Under the pieces are notes generated by a model. The model was not told where the DNA came from. It saw nothing but the letters and a program-made list of their open reading frames with translations, and searched no databases. A program made the position numbers and the translations under genes. From Bacillus infantis NRRL B-14911 (GTDB lineage: Bacteria > Bacillota > Bacilli > Bacillales > Cytobacillaceae), in NCBI RefSeq assembly GCF_000473245.1, contig NC_022524.1, positions 4,116,501 through 4,180,500 on the forward strand: DNA of 64,000 bases, in the 5' to 3' direction. Below, piece after piece: positions 42,650-51,641 of this stretch (position 1 is its first letter; each line of letters begins with the position of its first letter).

Positions 42650-43924
42650 CTATTCAAATAAGCTTGGCAGGAACAGTGAGATTTGCGGCACGAATGCTAC
42701 AAGCAGCAGGACCGCCAGGCTGACGCCAAGGAATGGCACCAGCTCCTTCGCTGTTTTTCCAATGGATACCTTGCCGATTTGAGATGCAACGAAGAGACAT
42801 ACACCGACTGGCGGTGTTACAAGTCCAATGACAAGATTCAATACCATCATGACTCCGAACTGGACTGGATCCATGCCGACCGAAGCGGCAACCGGCAATA
42901 ATACCGGGAACAGGATCACAAGAGCTGCGATTGTTTCCATAAAAGTACCGACAAACAGCAAGAGCAGGTTAATCAGCAGAATGACTACAATTGGATTGCT
43001 TGAGATACCAAGAATGGTATCGGCAACCATTTGCGGAATCTGTTCGCTGACCATGATCCACCCAAACAGATTCGCAAAGCCGACCAGCAGCATAATGGAG
43101 GCTGTGCTCGTCATGGAGGACAGCATAATTTCCGGGATTTTTCTTACAGGAAGCTCCTTATAGACAAAAATTCCGATGACAAAGGCATACAAAACAGCAA
43201 TGATGGAGGCTTCTGTTGGTGTGAAATATCCGCCAAGGATTCCATAAAGGATGATAACTGTCATGAACAGCGCCCAAAAGGCACCGGTAAAGCTTTTCCA
43301 AATCTCCTTCAGAGATTTTCTTTCCCCCTTTGGATACTTGCGCCTTACAGAAATGATGTAAGTAGGAATCATAAGTCCCACACCGAGCAGCAGACCAGGC
43401 AGCGCTCCGGCAAGGAAAAGGTCTCCGATTGATACCGATGCCAGCGTCCCGACAATGATCATCGGCAGGGATGGAGGAATGATAGGTCCTACTGTAGAGG
43501 ATGATGCTGTTACTGCAGCAGAAAAGCCGGCTCCGTAGCCTTCTTTCTTCATAGCCGGAATCAGTACGGCCCCTATGCTTGCCGTATCTGCCAGTGCAGT
43601 TCCGGAAATCCCAGCAAAGCCCATGGAGGAACCAACATTAGCAAGTCCAAGGCCGCCGCGGATATGGCCAAAGCAATTATTGGCAAAATTGATGATCCGA
43701 TCGGTGATGCCCCCGGCGTTCATCAGGTTCCCTGCAAGAATGAAGCCCGGGATACATAACAGAACAAAGGAATTTAGTCCCCCGAACATTTTTTGGGGAA
43801 TGATATTCAGCGGAATATCACCAAGGATCAGATAAATGAGCGATGACAGGCCAAGGCTGAAGGCAACTGGCACGCCAAGGAAAATCAAGATGATAAAAGA
43901 AAAGAACAGCACGGCTGCCATCAT
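42650..43924 (-). CDS. dctM: TRAP transporter large permease, DctM type
   Basis: 424 aa with about 12 membrane segments. FIILIFLGVPVAFSLGLSSL, GFAGISGTALADTASIGAVL, VGPIIPPSLPMIIVG and GLVTPPVGVCLFVAS are family signatures. Overlaps the dctQ gene by 4 nt (ATGA). Forms the Na+-coupled uptake channel with DctQ, fed by DctP. It takes the place of ExuT in the B. subtilis locus. Confidence 0.95.
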   Translation of the reverse strand: MMAAVLFFSFIILIFLGVPVAFSLGLSSLIYLILGDIPLNIIPQKMFGGLNSFVLLCIPGFILAGNLMNAGGITDRIINFANNCFGHIRGGLGLANVGSSMGFAGISGTALADTASIGAVLIPAMKKEGYGAGFSAAVTASSSTVGPIIPPSLPMIIVGTLASVSIGDLFLAGALPGLLLGVGLMIPTYIISVRRKYPKGERKSLKEIWKSFTGAFWALFMTVIILYGILGGYFTPTEASIIAVLYAFVIGIFVYKELPVRKIPEIMLSSMTSTASIMLLVGFANLFGWIMVSEQIPQMVADTILGISSNPIVVILLINLLLLFVGTFMETIAALVILFPVLLPVAASVGMDPVQFGVMMVLNLVIGLVTPPVGVCLFVASQIGKVSIGKTAKELVPFLGVSLAVLLLVAFVPQISLFLPSLFE

Positions 43925-44415
43925 AGTTCTCCACCGCCAATCTGTGAATTAAAGTCTTCTTTATTGCGGATAAGCCTGATGATTTTTACGATAGAATATA
44001 ACACCAGGAAGATGCTCATAATCAGGATGGATGCATGAATGGCAGACATCTGGAAAGGCATGGTCGCTGACGTCTGATTTTTCCCAAGCTGATAAAAAAA
44101 CCACCCTTCCTTCACCAGGATTACCCCAAGGAAGAGAATGAGCAAATATATAAATACCTCATAAAATCTGCGGACATTATGGGACATCTTTGCAAAGATC
44201 AAATCAACATTTATGAATTCCCCCCGCAGCAAAGCAAGCGGAGCCCCAAAGCAAATTGCATACAAGAACAGATAGCGGGTAAGTTCTTCAGTCCAGATGG
44301 CTGTATAAGGGAGATACCTGGACATAATCTGGATCATAACAACGATGATGACACCTGAAAAACTGGCAACTGTCAGAAAAGATAATGCACGGTCCAGCCA
44401 GATTCTTATTTTCAT
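43921..44415 (-). CDS. dctQ: TRAP transporter small permease, DctQ type
   Basis: 164 aa with four membrane helices. IQIMSRYLPYTAIWTEELTR and LFLYAICFGAPLALLRGEFI are typical. Start follows AAAGGAAGG. Located after an attenuator behind the dctP gene. Confidence 0.92.
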   Translation of the reverse strand: MKIRIWLDRALSFLTVASFSGVIIVVMIQIMSRYLPYTAIWTEELTRYLFLYAICFGAPLALLRGEFINVDLIFAKMSHNVRRFYEVFIYLLILFLGVILVKEGWFFYQLGKNQTSATMPFQMSAIHASILIMSIFLVLYSIVKIIRLIRNKEDFNSQIGGGEL

Positions 44416-44457
44416 CGTTATACCTTCCTTTCTCTATAGCTGATAAAAGGTTTGAAG

Positions 44458-44490
44458 AAAGGCACTGCGGGCAAGATTCCCGGTGCCTTT
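44458..44490 (-). terminator. Attenuator between dctP and dctQM
   Basis: AAAGGCAC pairs with GTGCCTTT, extended by CGGG/CCCG pairing inside. A T-rich tail is short (TTTCTTC), so partial read-through to dctQM is expected. Confidence 0.65.
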
Positions 44491-44507
44491 CCCAATCAGC
44501 CGATCTA

Positions 44508-45509
44508 TTATTCTACTTCAAGGATTTTCTCATAAAGCTCATACTGTTCAGGCTTCAGGCTGTCTTTGATTGCAGGCTGCATCTTTTCGCGGAAAGCATC
44601 CTGGTCTACGTCGATAAACTCCATGCCTTCATCTTCCAGCTCAGACTCGATTTTGGAAATCTCTTTGTCATAAAGCTCTTCCCCAAAGGCTTGAGCCTCT
44701 TCAGCCGCTTCCTTTACAGCTTTTTGCTGCTCTTCATTCAGCGCTTCAAACTGTTTGTTTCCTACAAGAATATAAATCCATGAATATACATGCTCTGTAC
44801 GGTTAACATACTTTTGAACCTCGTAAAGACCGCCGCTCTGAATTAAGTCGACCGGGTTTTCCTGCCCTTTGATGACTCCCTGCTGAAGGCCTGTGAAGAC
44901 TTCGTTAAAGTCCATAACCTGTGGTTTAGCACCCGCTTCCTCCCAAACTTTGAGGAATAAAGGAACATTCGGCACACGCATAGAGAAGCCCTTCAGATCA
45001 GAAGGTGATTCAATCGGCTCTGATGAAGTTAGGTTTCGCGGAGCCCTTGTATGATAGTACAGCGGTGTTAATCCAGCTTTTTCCGTAATTTCTTTTTCAA
45101 TCTCTTCACCAATTTCGCCTTCTACGACATTTTTTACATGCTCCAGATCACGAAACGCATATGGAACTGCCATCAAAGCTGCTTTTGGCGCCCAGTTCTG
45201 CAGGGTTTCGCCCGAGATAACCATATCGGCTGTGCCTGCCTGAATCGCATTAATGGTATCGGTTTCTCCCCCTAAAGAGTTATTTGGAAAAATTTGAATT
45301 TCAATCTGTCCATCTGTTTTCTCTTCCACAAGGCTTGCAAATTCTTCTGCCGTTTTATGCCAGATATGATTCTCATCTGCAAGATGGCCGAATTTCCACT
45401 TGATTACTTTTCCATCACCATCTCCGCTGGCCCCGTTTGAACCTCCGGAACCGCATGCACTAAGAAGTAATGTTGCAGCCAAGACGCCTGATAACCACTT
45501 TGCTTTCAT
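44508..45509 (-). CDS. dctP: TRAP transporter solute-binding lipoprotein, DctP type
   Basis: 333 aa. Lipobox LSAC with Cys19 followed by a Gly/Ser linker. FGHLADENHIWHKTAEEFAS, IEIQIFPNNSLGGETDTINA, PYAFRDLEHVKNV and RAPRNLTSSEPIESPSDLKG (the Arg-containing substrate clamp) define the family. Context indicates a uronate such as glucuronate, fructuronate or galacturonate as ligand. GGAGG precedes the start. Confidence 0.93.
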   Translation of the reverse strand: MKAKWLSGVLAATLLLSACGSGGSNGASGDGDGKVIKWKFGHLADENHIWHKTAEEFASLVEEKTDGQIEIQIFPNNSLGGETDTINAIQAGTADMVISGETLQNWAPKAALMAVPYAFRDLEHVKNVVEGEIGEEIEKEITEKAGLTPLYYHTRAPRNLTSSEPIESPSDLKGFSMRVPNVPLFLKVWEEAGAKPQVMDFNEVFTGLQQGVIKGQENPVDLIQSGGLYEVQKYVNRTEHVYSWIYILVGNKQFEALNEEQQKAVKEAAEEAQAFGEELYDKEISKIESELEDEGMEFIDVDQDAFREKMQPAIKDSLKPEQYELYEKILEVE

Positions 45510-45532
45510 TTGTAATTCCTCCCAAGTTTGTA

Positions 45533-46543
45533 TTAGTTGGTTAAATATTCGTGTACAGTTGAGGCAATGGTAATGCCTTCCTTTAGGTTCTTCTCTTCAT
45601 TTCTCTGCTCGATTTCCCCTGGAACCAGTACGCTTGAATACCCTGGTGCAGGAGGCGATTGCCTGATTTCGTCCATCATGCGGTCCATATTTTCGAGAAA
45701 CACTTCTTCATCAGTGAAAAAGGCAGGATTAATGGCACAGAAATAATGGCCAAGCTTTCTTTTTTTGTCCAGGTCGCCATACATTTTTGCAACATGCGGA
45801 CCAAAAGCCGCTCCTGCAAGAAGTCCTGAAAAAATGTCGACGATCATGGAAAGGCCATATCCTTTAGGTCCTCCAAACGGCAGCAGTGAAACCACCTTGC
45901 CGGGATCCGTTACGGCTCCCCCATTTTCATCTACTCCCCAGCCTTCAGGAATATCCTTGCCTTCCTCTTTATGCTGGAGCACCTTGCCGAAGGCTACATT
46001 GGATGTTGCCATGTCCAGGATGAATGGCTTATTCATCTTTGCAGGGACTCCATAAGCAATCGGGTTTGTGCCAAGGAAGGCCTCTTTTCCGCCGAAAGGC
46101 ACCACAATTTTGTCAGTATGAGTCATGGCGATCCCAATCAGATTCTCTTCCGCAGCTTCCTGTACAAAATAACTGAGCGCACCGCAGTGGCTGCTGTTAA
46201 TGGCTGTGACCATTCCAATGCCGTTTTCCTTTGCCATGGAAATCGCCTGCTTCATGGCCTCATCACCGATTACATGCCCGAAGCCGTCATCGCCATCCAC
46301 TACACCGGTCACCGGTCCTGTTTTGTTGAATGTGATATTGGCATCCGGATTGATCCCCCCCGCATTCAGGCGGTTCACATAATGCTCCGTTCTTAGCACA
46401 CCATGCGAATTTACGTTGCGCAGATCGGCATGGACGAGTATTTCCGCTACTTTTTCTGAATGCTCCTGATTCAAGCCGGCTGCAGTCAGCTTTTGTATAA
46501 CGAGCTTTTTAGCTTCTTCGTGAGAAATCGTTATTGTTGACAT
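45533..46543 (-). CDS. yjmC: Malate/L-lactate-dehydrogenase (Ldh2) family oxidoreductase, YjmC-like
   Basis: 336 aa from the ATG at 46543 (TAGGAGG upstream). [46 protein letters not shown] and [20 protein letters not shown] are family marks. NAD(P)-dependent reduction of a 2-keto acid. B. subtilis yjmC lies in the same neighbourhood as yjmD and uxuA, so a uronate-pathway substrate (for example a 2-keto-hexonate) is likely. Confidence 0.88.
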   Translation of the reverse strand: MSTITISHEEAKKLVIQKLTAAGLNQEHSEKVAEILVHADLRNVNSHGVLRTEHYVNRLNAGGINPDANITFNKTGPVTGVVDGDDGFGHVIGDEAMKQAISMAKENGIGMVTAINSSHCGALSYFVQEAAEENLIGIAMTHTDKIVVPFGGKEAFLGTNPIAYGVPAKMNKPFILDMATSNVAFGKVLQHKEEGKDIPEGWGVDENGGAVTDPGKVVSLLPFGGPKGYGLSMIVDIFSGLLAGAAFGPHVAKMYGDLDKKRKLGHYFCAINPAFFTDEEVFLENMDRMMDEIRQSPPAPGYSSVLVPGEIEQRNEEKNLKEGITIASTVHEYLTN

Positions 46544-46553
46544 GATGGGCCTC

Positions 46554-47099
46554 CTACTCAAGATTGGTATGGTTTTTTTTCATTTCATCGTTAACATCAT
46601 TTTCATCAAGACTGTCTATGATGGCTGCATCGAGCAGAAGGTGAGCAGCCTGATCAAATTGATTGCCCAAAGGCTGAATAGTCTTTGGCTCTCCGGGCAG
46701 GCGATATTTTGTCGCAGCCGGAATAACTAGGCATCCGGCAAAAACAGGATTCTGGACAGCCTCCTTGCTTGTCGTGACTAGAAATACCTTAGACCCTGTC
46801 TTTGAAGCGTTTTCAGAAACGGACATAGCCTGGCCGGTTTTTCCGGATCCTGATAAAACAATAAGAATGTCATTTTCCGAAATCGCAGGTGTTGTTGTTT
46901 CACCTACAACATATACGGTTTTACCGCTGTGCATCAGGCGCATGGCAATTGCTTTGGCAACGAGCCCGGATCTGCCTTCTCCCGCAAAGAAAAATCTTCC
47001 GTCTCCTTTTAGGAGTTCAACAAATGACTGATATTGTTCAGCATCAACTGCTGTACAAACCGCTCTCATTTCCTCTAGAATGGCAGCTGTAGTTTTCAT
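46554..47099 (-). CDS. SIS-domain sugar-phosphate isomerase, 6-phospho-3-hexuloisomerase-like
   Basis: 181 aa from the ATG at 47099 (GAGGGGGAG upstream). A single SIS domain: [20 protein letters not shown] with GExRSG for phosphate binding, [30 protein letters not shown], and the C-terminal [20 protein letters not shown] helix with a conserved acidic/His-like site. Size and motifs match PHI. With the HPS-like gene at the operon end it forms a split hps/phi pair, a set unusual for a uronate operon. Confidence 0.82.
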   Translation of the reverse strand: MKTTAAILEEMRAVCTAVDAEQYQSFVELLKGDGRFFFAGEGRSGLVAKAIAMRLMHSGKTVYVVGETTTPAISENDILIVLSGSGKTGQAMSVSENASKTGSKVFLVTTSKEAVQNPVFAGCLVIPAATKYRLPGEPKTIQPLGNQFDQAAHLLLDAAIIDSLDENDVNDEMKKNHTNLE

Positions 47100-47109
47100 A
47101 GGCTCCCCC

Positions 47110-48066
47110 TCAGCGTTCAACGATTTCTTCTTTATTTATAAATGCCTTTACTTCCTCCAGGTATGGCAGACCTTCATTATCCCCTGAAACGGTTGTAACT
47201 AGTGCCCCTGTACCATTGGCAAAGCGGAGAAGCTCTTCCGGGCTGTAGCCATGCAGCCAGCCGTATGTATAGCCTGCATCAAAGCCGTCTCCGGCTCCCA
47301 CTGTATCAACTGCTTTTACCGGAAAGCACTCTGCCTTTGTCCAGCTTCCATTTCTCAAAAGCTTCGACCCGTTGGCCCCGTCCTTTATAACCAGATCCGC
47401 AATGCTGTAATCGCTTGCAAATAACGCCAAATCTTTTTCAGAATCACTGCCGTTGATCTGTCTGATCTCATCGAGCCCCGTCAGGAGGATGTCTGTATAT
47501 GGAAATATGGCTTTATAAGCTTTTCTCGCCTCTTCGATCGTCCAGAGCTTAAGCCGGATATTGGGATCGAAGGAGACTGGTATTTGTTTTTCCCTTGCCA
47601 GTCTGGCAAGCTTTAATGAAATACCCGGATTTTTTTTGTCTATTGCCATGAACACGCCTGTCAGATGAAGGAGGTCTACACCTTCCAGAATCTTTTCATC
47701 AATCATGTCTTCCGATAAGGCAAGAATCGGCGAGTTGTATCGGTAATAAAAGGTCTTTCCTGACCCATCCTCGTTTATCTGCTTAAAATTCAGCGAGGTA
47801 GGGCTGCCTTCGACAAAATCCACTGCGGCTGTGTCGATTCCTTCACCGCGGGCGAAGTTATAGATGACCCGGCCAAATTCATCATTGCCAAGCCGGCTGA
47901 CCCACTTGCTGCTGAGGCCAAGCCTTGCGCATCCAATTGCATAATTCAGCTCAGCGCCTCCTATCTTTCGCTCAAAGCTTGTCACGAACCTAAGCGGGCC
48001 TTTCGCCGATGGATTAAGGGTAATCATGGCATCCCCTATGGTTAAGACTTTTTTCGGTGATGTCAT
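47110..48066 (-). CDS. kdgK: 2-keto-3-deoxygluconate kinase (PfkB family)
   Basis: 318 aa. MITLNPSAKGPL, GGAELNYAIGCARLGLSSKW (substrate end) and DTVGAGDGFDAGYTYGWLHG (anion hole and catalytic Asp). Context with UxuA and KdgA makes KDG the substrate, giving KDPG. Second gene of the operon, ten nt before the SIS gene. Ribosome site TAGGAG. Confidence 0.9.
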   Translation of the reverse strand: MTSPKKVLTIGDAMITLNPSAKGPLRFVTSFERKIGGAELNYAIGCARLGLSSKWVSRLGNDEFGRVIYNFARGEGIDTAAVDFVEGSPTSLNFKQINEDGSGKTFYYRYNSPILALSEDMIDEKILEGVDLLHLTGVFMAIDKKNPGISLKLARLAREKQIPVSFDPNIRLKLWTIEEARKAYKAIFPYTDILLTGLDEIRQINGSDSEKDLALFASDYSIADLVIKDGANGSKLLRNGSWTKAECFPVKAVDTVGAGDGFDAGYTYGWLHGYSPEELLRFANGTGALVTTVSGDNEGLPYLEEVKAFINKEEIVER

Positions 48067-48078
48067 TTGCTTTCTCTC

Positions 48079-49089
48079 CTAACTCTTTATCGACTCCCGC
48101 TCAACCAGGAGCGGAGCGTATCTTTTTACTTCATATGATTCTGCCATTTCCTGCTCTCCTATAAGCCTCAGAAGTTCTACGGCCGCATCCTTGCCAATCT
48201 CAAAGGTTGGCTGTTTAATAGCTGTGATTGGCGTGGCTGCGATCTCAAGGAAATCAGAATCGTCTATTGCTACTACACTGACATCCTCCGGTATACGAAG
48301 CTTCTTTTTTCTTAGAAACTTCAGAAGTTCGATAAGGGAAAGATCATTTGTAGCAAAGAAACAATCGGGCATCTCATCTGCAAGCCAGAGATTTTCCAGC
48401 TTATCAAAAATTTCATGCCGTTCTGCTGCAATGATCCATTCTTCATTTGGGGTAATGCCATTAGCTTTAAGCTTCTCCCGGTACCCTTCAATCCGCTCTA
48501 ATCGGGGGGTTACTTTCTGGGCGGTCGACATGGACACTACCCCAATTTTCCTTTGTTCATGCCTGAGCAGCTCTTCAACAGCAATCTCTGCAGCTTTTAC
48601 ATTATCAAGGAGGAAAGTGGGATAAATGGGTTTTACCGGCTTTCTGTCCACGAAAACAATGGGAAAATTCGAGCGCTTTAGCTGTTCATAGAGCAAGGCA
48701 TTTCCTTTTGTAGGAAAGATGATCAAGCCATCCACCTGCTTTGCCAGGAGCATATCAATATATGCACGCTCCTTTTCCGGATTTTCATCCGAATTGCAGA
48801 CAAACAAGTGAAAATGATTCGTTTCGCAGACATCCTCTATCGCCCGGATAATCTCTGTCGAAAATGTATGGAGAATATTGGCGACAATTACCCCTATTGT
48901 GGAGGACTTTTTCTGCTTGAGGCTTTTAGCCACAAAGTTGGGTATATAGCCCAGCTCACTGATCGCTTCCTGAATCCGGATCTTCGTAGCCTCGGCCATA
49001 TACTCATAGCGATTATTGATATATTGCGAGACTGTGCTCTTGGAAACGCCGGCCTTCACCGCAACATCTTGCATTGTTATTTTATTCAT
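48079..49089 (-). CDS. kdgR: LacI-family repressor, KdgR-like
   Basis: 336 aa. Helix-turn-helix ITMQDVAVKAGVSKSTVSQY, hinge PNFVAKSLKQKKSSTIGVIV, then the effector domain. First gene of the operon, so it is autoregulated by the three tandem operators just upstream. Likely inducer is KDG or KDPG, by analogy with B. subtilis KdgR. Confidence 0.88.
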   Translation of the reverse strand: MNKITMQDVAVKAGVSKSTVSQYINNRYEYMAEATKIRIQEAISELGYIPNFVAKSLKQKKSSTIGVIVANILHTFSTEIIRAIEDVCETNHFHLFVCNSDENPEKERAYIDMLLAKQVDGLIIFPTKGNALLYEQLKRSNFPIVFVDRKPVKPIYPTFLLDNVKAAEIAVEELLRHEQRKIGVVSMSTAQKVTPRLERIEGYREKLKANGITPNEEWIIAAERHEIFDKLENLWLADEMPDCFFATNDLSLIELLKFLRKKKLRIPEDVSVVAIDDSDFLEIAATPITAIKQPTFEIGKDAAVELLRLIGEQEMAESYEVKRYAPLLVERESIKS

Positions 49090-49106
49090 TTTATGGTCCC
49101 TCTCTA

Positions 49107-49144
49107 TAAACCGATTTAGTAAATCGGTTTAGTAAACCGGTTTA
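49107..49144 (-). promoter_or_regulatory. Three tandem 12-bp LacI-type operators
   Basis: TAAACCGATTTA (49107-49118), TAAATCGGTTTA (49120-49131) and TAAACCGGTTTA (49133-49144) are spaced exactly 13 bp apart, each with the central CG of LacI sites. They cover the transcription start and the leader up to the ribosome site. The first two also form one 23-bp inverted repeat. Confidence 0.88.
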
Positions 49145-49149
49145 GGGAA

Positions 49150-49178
49150 AGTATAAATGAAACCCCTTTCAAAATCAA
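49150..49178 (-). promoter_or_regulatory. Sigma-A promoter of the uronate operon
   Basis: TTGATT (49178-49173), a 17-nt spacer and TATACT (49155-49150) on the minus strand. The predicted start point falls in the first operator. It is the only strong promoter seen for the 12 genes down to 38378. Confidence 0.75.
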
Positions 49179-49203
49179 GGTTAATTCTGAAAATTTTTAT
49201 ATT

Positions 49204-49233
49204 GGTGACAGGCACCTCCCGAATTTTGTCGAA
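49204..49233 (+). repeat. GGTGACAGGCACC-type repeat
   Basis: Full 30-bp core (GGTGACAGGCACCTCCCGAA, then TTTTGTCGAA), identical to the copy at 38108. The pair flanks the whole uronate operon. Confidence 0.9.
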
Positions 49234-49313
49234 TCTTAAACTTTAATCGGGCTGAGCAAAGTAACGTAAACTTAACCCAATGGGACTACATTAAAATATG
49301 GGTAACTGCACTA

Positions 49314-49344
49314 AAATAGGAGGCGCTTTTTAGCACCTCCTTTC
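49314..49344 (-). terminator. Terminator of the exopolysaccharide operon
   Basis: AAAGGAGGTGCT pairs with AGCGCCTCCT around AAAA on the minus strand, followed by ATTTTAG. Confidence 0.8.
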
Positions 49345-49356
49345 CCAATAAGTATC

Positions 49357-50289
49357 CTATGGCTTTACATACTCTATAAACTCCTCCATAGTCGTTTCCG
49401 CCACCACCGGCAGCCTCGGGATCTCATAAATGCGGTCGCCCCTCTCTGCCGCTTTTTTCTCTACAGTAAATGCCATTCGAAACCCTAGATTGATTAGGGA
49501 GTTTATCGTATTGGGAGTATATTCTCCGTAAGGATAGGCAAACGCCTTTTTTCTGCCTTCCAATTGCCTGATGCTGGTTCTTAGGTCTTTTTCAATCTGA
49601 TCTGCCTCTTTTGTCAGCAGAAAGGAAGCATCCTGATTAAACCGGTTTTTTTCCCTCTGGTGAAGATTGTAGGTATGGCTCTGATAGTCGAATACATCAC
49701 AGCCTCTTTCTATTTCATGAAGGCTGAGATACTGGATTTCCTCAGGCACATAAGGATGGAGCTTGCTTGTCACATACCCGGTTATGATAAAGCTGACAGC
49801 TGTGAAATTGTATTTTTTTAAGATAGGATAGGCTTCCACATAGTTATCCTTATAACCATCATCAAAGGTGATAACAACGCTCTTAGCAGGAACATCCTTT
49901 TTCCTTGCTAAAAAATCATATAGCTCAGATAACGTCAAAGATGTATAGCCTTTCTCTTTTAAATAGGCCATTTGCTTTTCAAAGTCTTCCTTTAATACAA
50001 CCATTGGATTCAGTTTACCTTTGATATAGTGGCTTTCAGACAGGTCCTCTCTGCTTACAATATGATGGTATGACAAGACAGGAACTTTAGCTGCCGCCTC
50101 TTTTGGAGGCTTTTTTATCGTAGATTCCTTGGTGCAGGCATCCAAGTGAAAGGATTGGTCTGCGGGATATAATCCCTGATGCTCAACAGCGAGAATATCA
50201 TATTCGTCAACGACAAAACTGAAACCTGATATCATCAGGGTCAGCAGCACCAGAAAACCAAAAGCAACCGCTCCCTTTGCAGCCTTCAT
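49357..50289 (-). CDS. Membrane-anchored polysaccharide deacetylase (IcaB/PgaB-like)
   Basis: 310 aa from the ATG at 50289 (GGAAAAGGCG upstream), two nt after the GT2 stop. One N-terminal membrane segment (GAVAFGFLVLLTLMISGFSF) leaves the enzyme outside. NodB-type motifs: VPVLSYHHIV, ITFDDGYKDNY (Asp-Asp), FDYQSHTYNLH (metal His), KKAFAYPYGEY and EIPRLPV. It removes acetyl groups from a surface glycan. With the GT2 synthase it suggests a poly-N-acetylglucosamine-like polymer. Confidence 0.88.
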   Translation of the reverse strand: MKAAKGAVAFGFLVLLTLMISGFSFVVDEYDILAVEHQGLYPADQSFHLDACTKESTIKKPPKEAAAKVPVLSYHHIVSREDLSESHYIKGKLNPMVVLKEDFEKQMAYLKEKGYTSLTLSELYDFLARKKDVPAKSVVITFDDGYKDNYVEAYPILKKYNFTAVSFIITGYVTSKLHPYVPEEIQYLSLHEIERGCDVFDYQSHTYNLHQREKNRFNQDASFLLTKEADQIEKDLRTSIRQLEGRKKAFAYPYGEYTPNTINSLINLGFRMAFTVEKKAAERGDRIYEIPRLPVVAETTMEEFIEYVKP

Positions 50290-50291
50290 GC

Positions 50292-51641
50292 TCACGCCTT
50301 TTCCGCCCCTTTCCATGCCAGATTTCCAGACCTCTCAAGCTTATTCCAGCTTTTAGATTTATGAAAAAAGGACAGCGTCCCATAAGCGACAAACAATAGA
50401 TTCATAATGCGATAGAATAATATATCCGCCGGCAGAAAGACAAGGATCCTGAGTATATCCCTCTTCCGAAAGGAAACCCCATGCAGATGGCTGATAAACA
50501 ATGTTGTAAAAAATTGATAGATATACAGGAAGACGGCCCCTGAACCGAGCATGAGCACAAGCAGAAGCTGGCCCTGATTCAACAGCAGCATCGCCGGTAT
50601 GGCCAGCATTGGAAAGGCATTCAATGTGCCGACAAGGAATTGGTCAAACAAAAAGACAGTAGAAAAGCCAAAAGGCAGTTTGCGGAAAAAGGATTTCCGG
50701 TATTGTATCAGGCAGTCAATAAAGCCTTTTTGCCAGCGGACCCTCTGCTTGAACATGTCCCTTAGCGTACTGGGGCATTCAGTATAACAGACAGCGGCTG
50801 GGACGTAGGAAATTCTGTGGACACAGCCATGTTCTTTGATCAGCTTCTGGATCTTAAGGGTAATATCCATATCCTCGCCAATCGTTTCCCGAAAACCGCC
50901 AATATTAAATAGGACCTCCCGGCGGAATGCTCCAAATGCTCCTGCTATGACCGTCATGGCTCCGAGCGATGCCTGGGCCCGTTTATGAAGATAAAACGCG
51001 GTTAAATATTGGAGGAACTGAAATTTAATGATCCCCTTTAGCTTAAAAGTAGGTTTAAGATGATGGACGTGCCCACTGAAAGCCTGTGCGATAAGGACGT
51101 TTCCACCGCAGGCAATAATGCCTGATTCCTGGAATTCAGCATTCATTTCTGAAAGGCTGTTCCTCTCCAATATGCTGTCCGCATCAAGCGTAACAACAAT
51201 GTCATTTTGGCTGAAGTTGATTCCGGCATTCAAGGCATCCGATTTTCCGCCATTTCGCTTGTCAATGACAAAGATATTGGAGTACCGCTCTGATTGAAAT
51301 ACAGCTGTTATCTCTTTATGCTCTAATTTTCTTGAAAAAGCCCTTCTGCATGGAACCAGGGACAATAGCTCTGTAAGCATGCCAATTGTATGGTCAGTTG
51401 ATCCGTCATTTACAATGATCAGCTCTGATTCCTGATGCCTCTGGCCACTGTAGCCAATGATACAGGACTCAAGCACTTTTTCTTCGTTAAAAGCAGGCAC
51501 AATGACGGAAAAGCTGTACATTTTCCTGACTTCCTTGCGCTTTTTTTTCTCTTCCTTGAACAATGGAATTAAAATATACAGGGACTGCATAATTACAAAG
51601 GCAAAAAAGATGGCAAAAGATACATACAGCAGTACTATCAC
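50292..51641 (-). CDS. Processive family-2 glycosyltransferase (IcaA/PgaC-like)
   Basis: 449 aa with a GTG start at 51641 (AAGGAGGG upstream), overlapping the GH16 stop (GTGA). One N-terminal and several C-terminal membrane helices. Catalytic motifs: VPAFNEEKVLESCI, VTLDADSIL, GEDMD and QRVRWQKG (Q-x-x-R-W of processive synthases). It polymerises and exports a beta-linked polysaccharide. Middle gene of the trio. Confidence 0.9.
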   Translation of the reverse strand: MIVLLYVSFAIFFAFVIMQSLYILIPLFKEEKKKRKEVRKMYSFSVIVPAFNEEKVLESCIIGYSGQRHQESELIIVNDGSTDHTIGMLTELLSLVPCRRAFSRKLEHKEITAVFQSERYSNIFVIDKRNGGKSDALNAGINFSQNDIVVTLDADSILERNSLSEMNAEFQESGIIACGGNVLIAQAFSGHVHHLKPTFKLKGIIKFQFLQYLTAFYLHKRAQASLGAMTVIAGAFGAFRREVLFNIGGFRETIGEDMDITLKIQKLIKEHGCVHRISYVPAAVCYTECPSTLRDMFKQRVRWQKGFIDCLIQYRKSFFRKLPFGFSTVFLFDQFLVGTLNAFPMLAIPAMLLLNQGQLLLVLMLGSGAVFLYIYQFFTTLFISHLHGVSFRKRDILRILVFLPADILFYRIMNLLFVAYGTLSFFHKSKSWNKLERSGNLAWKGAEKA

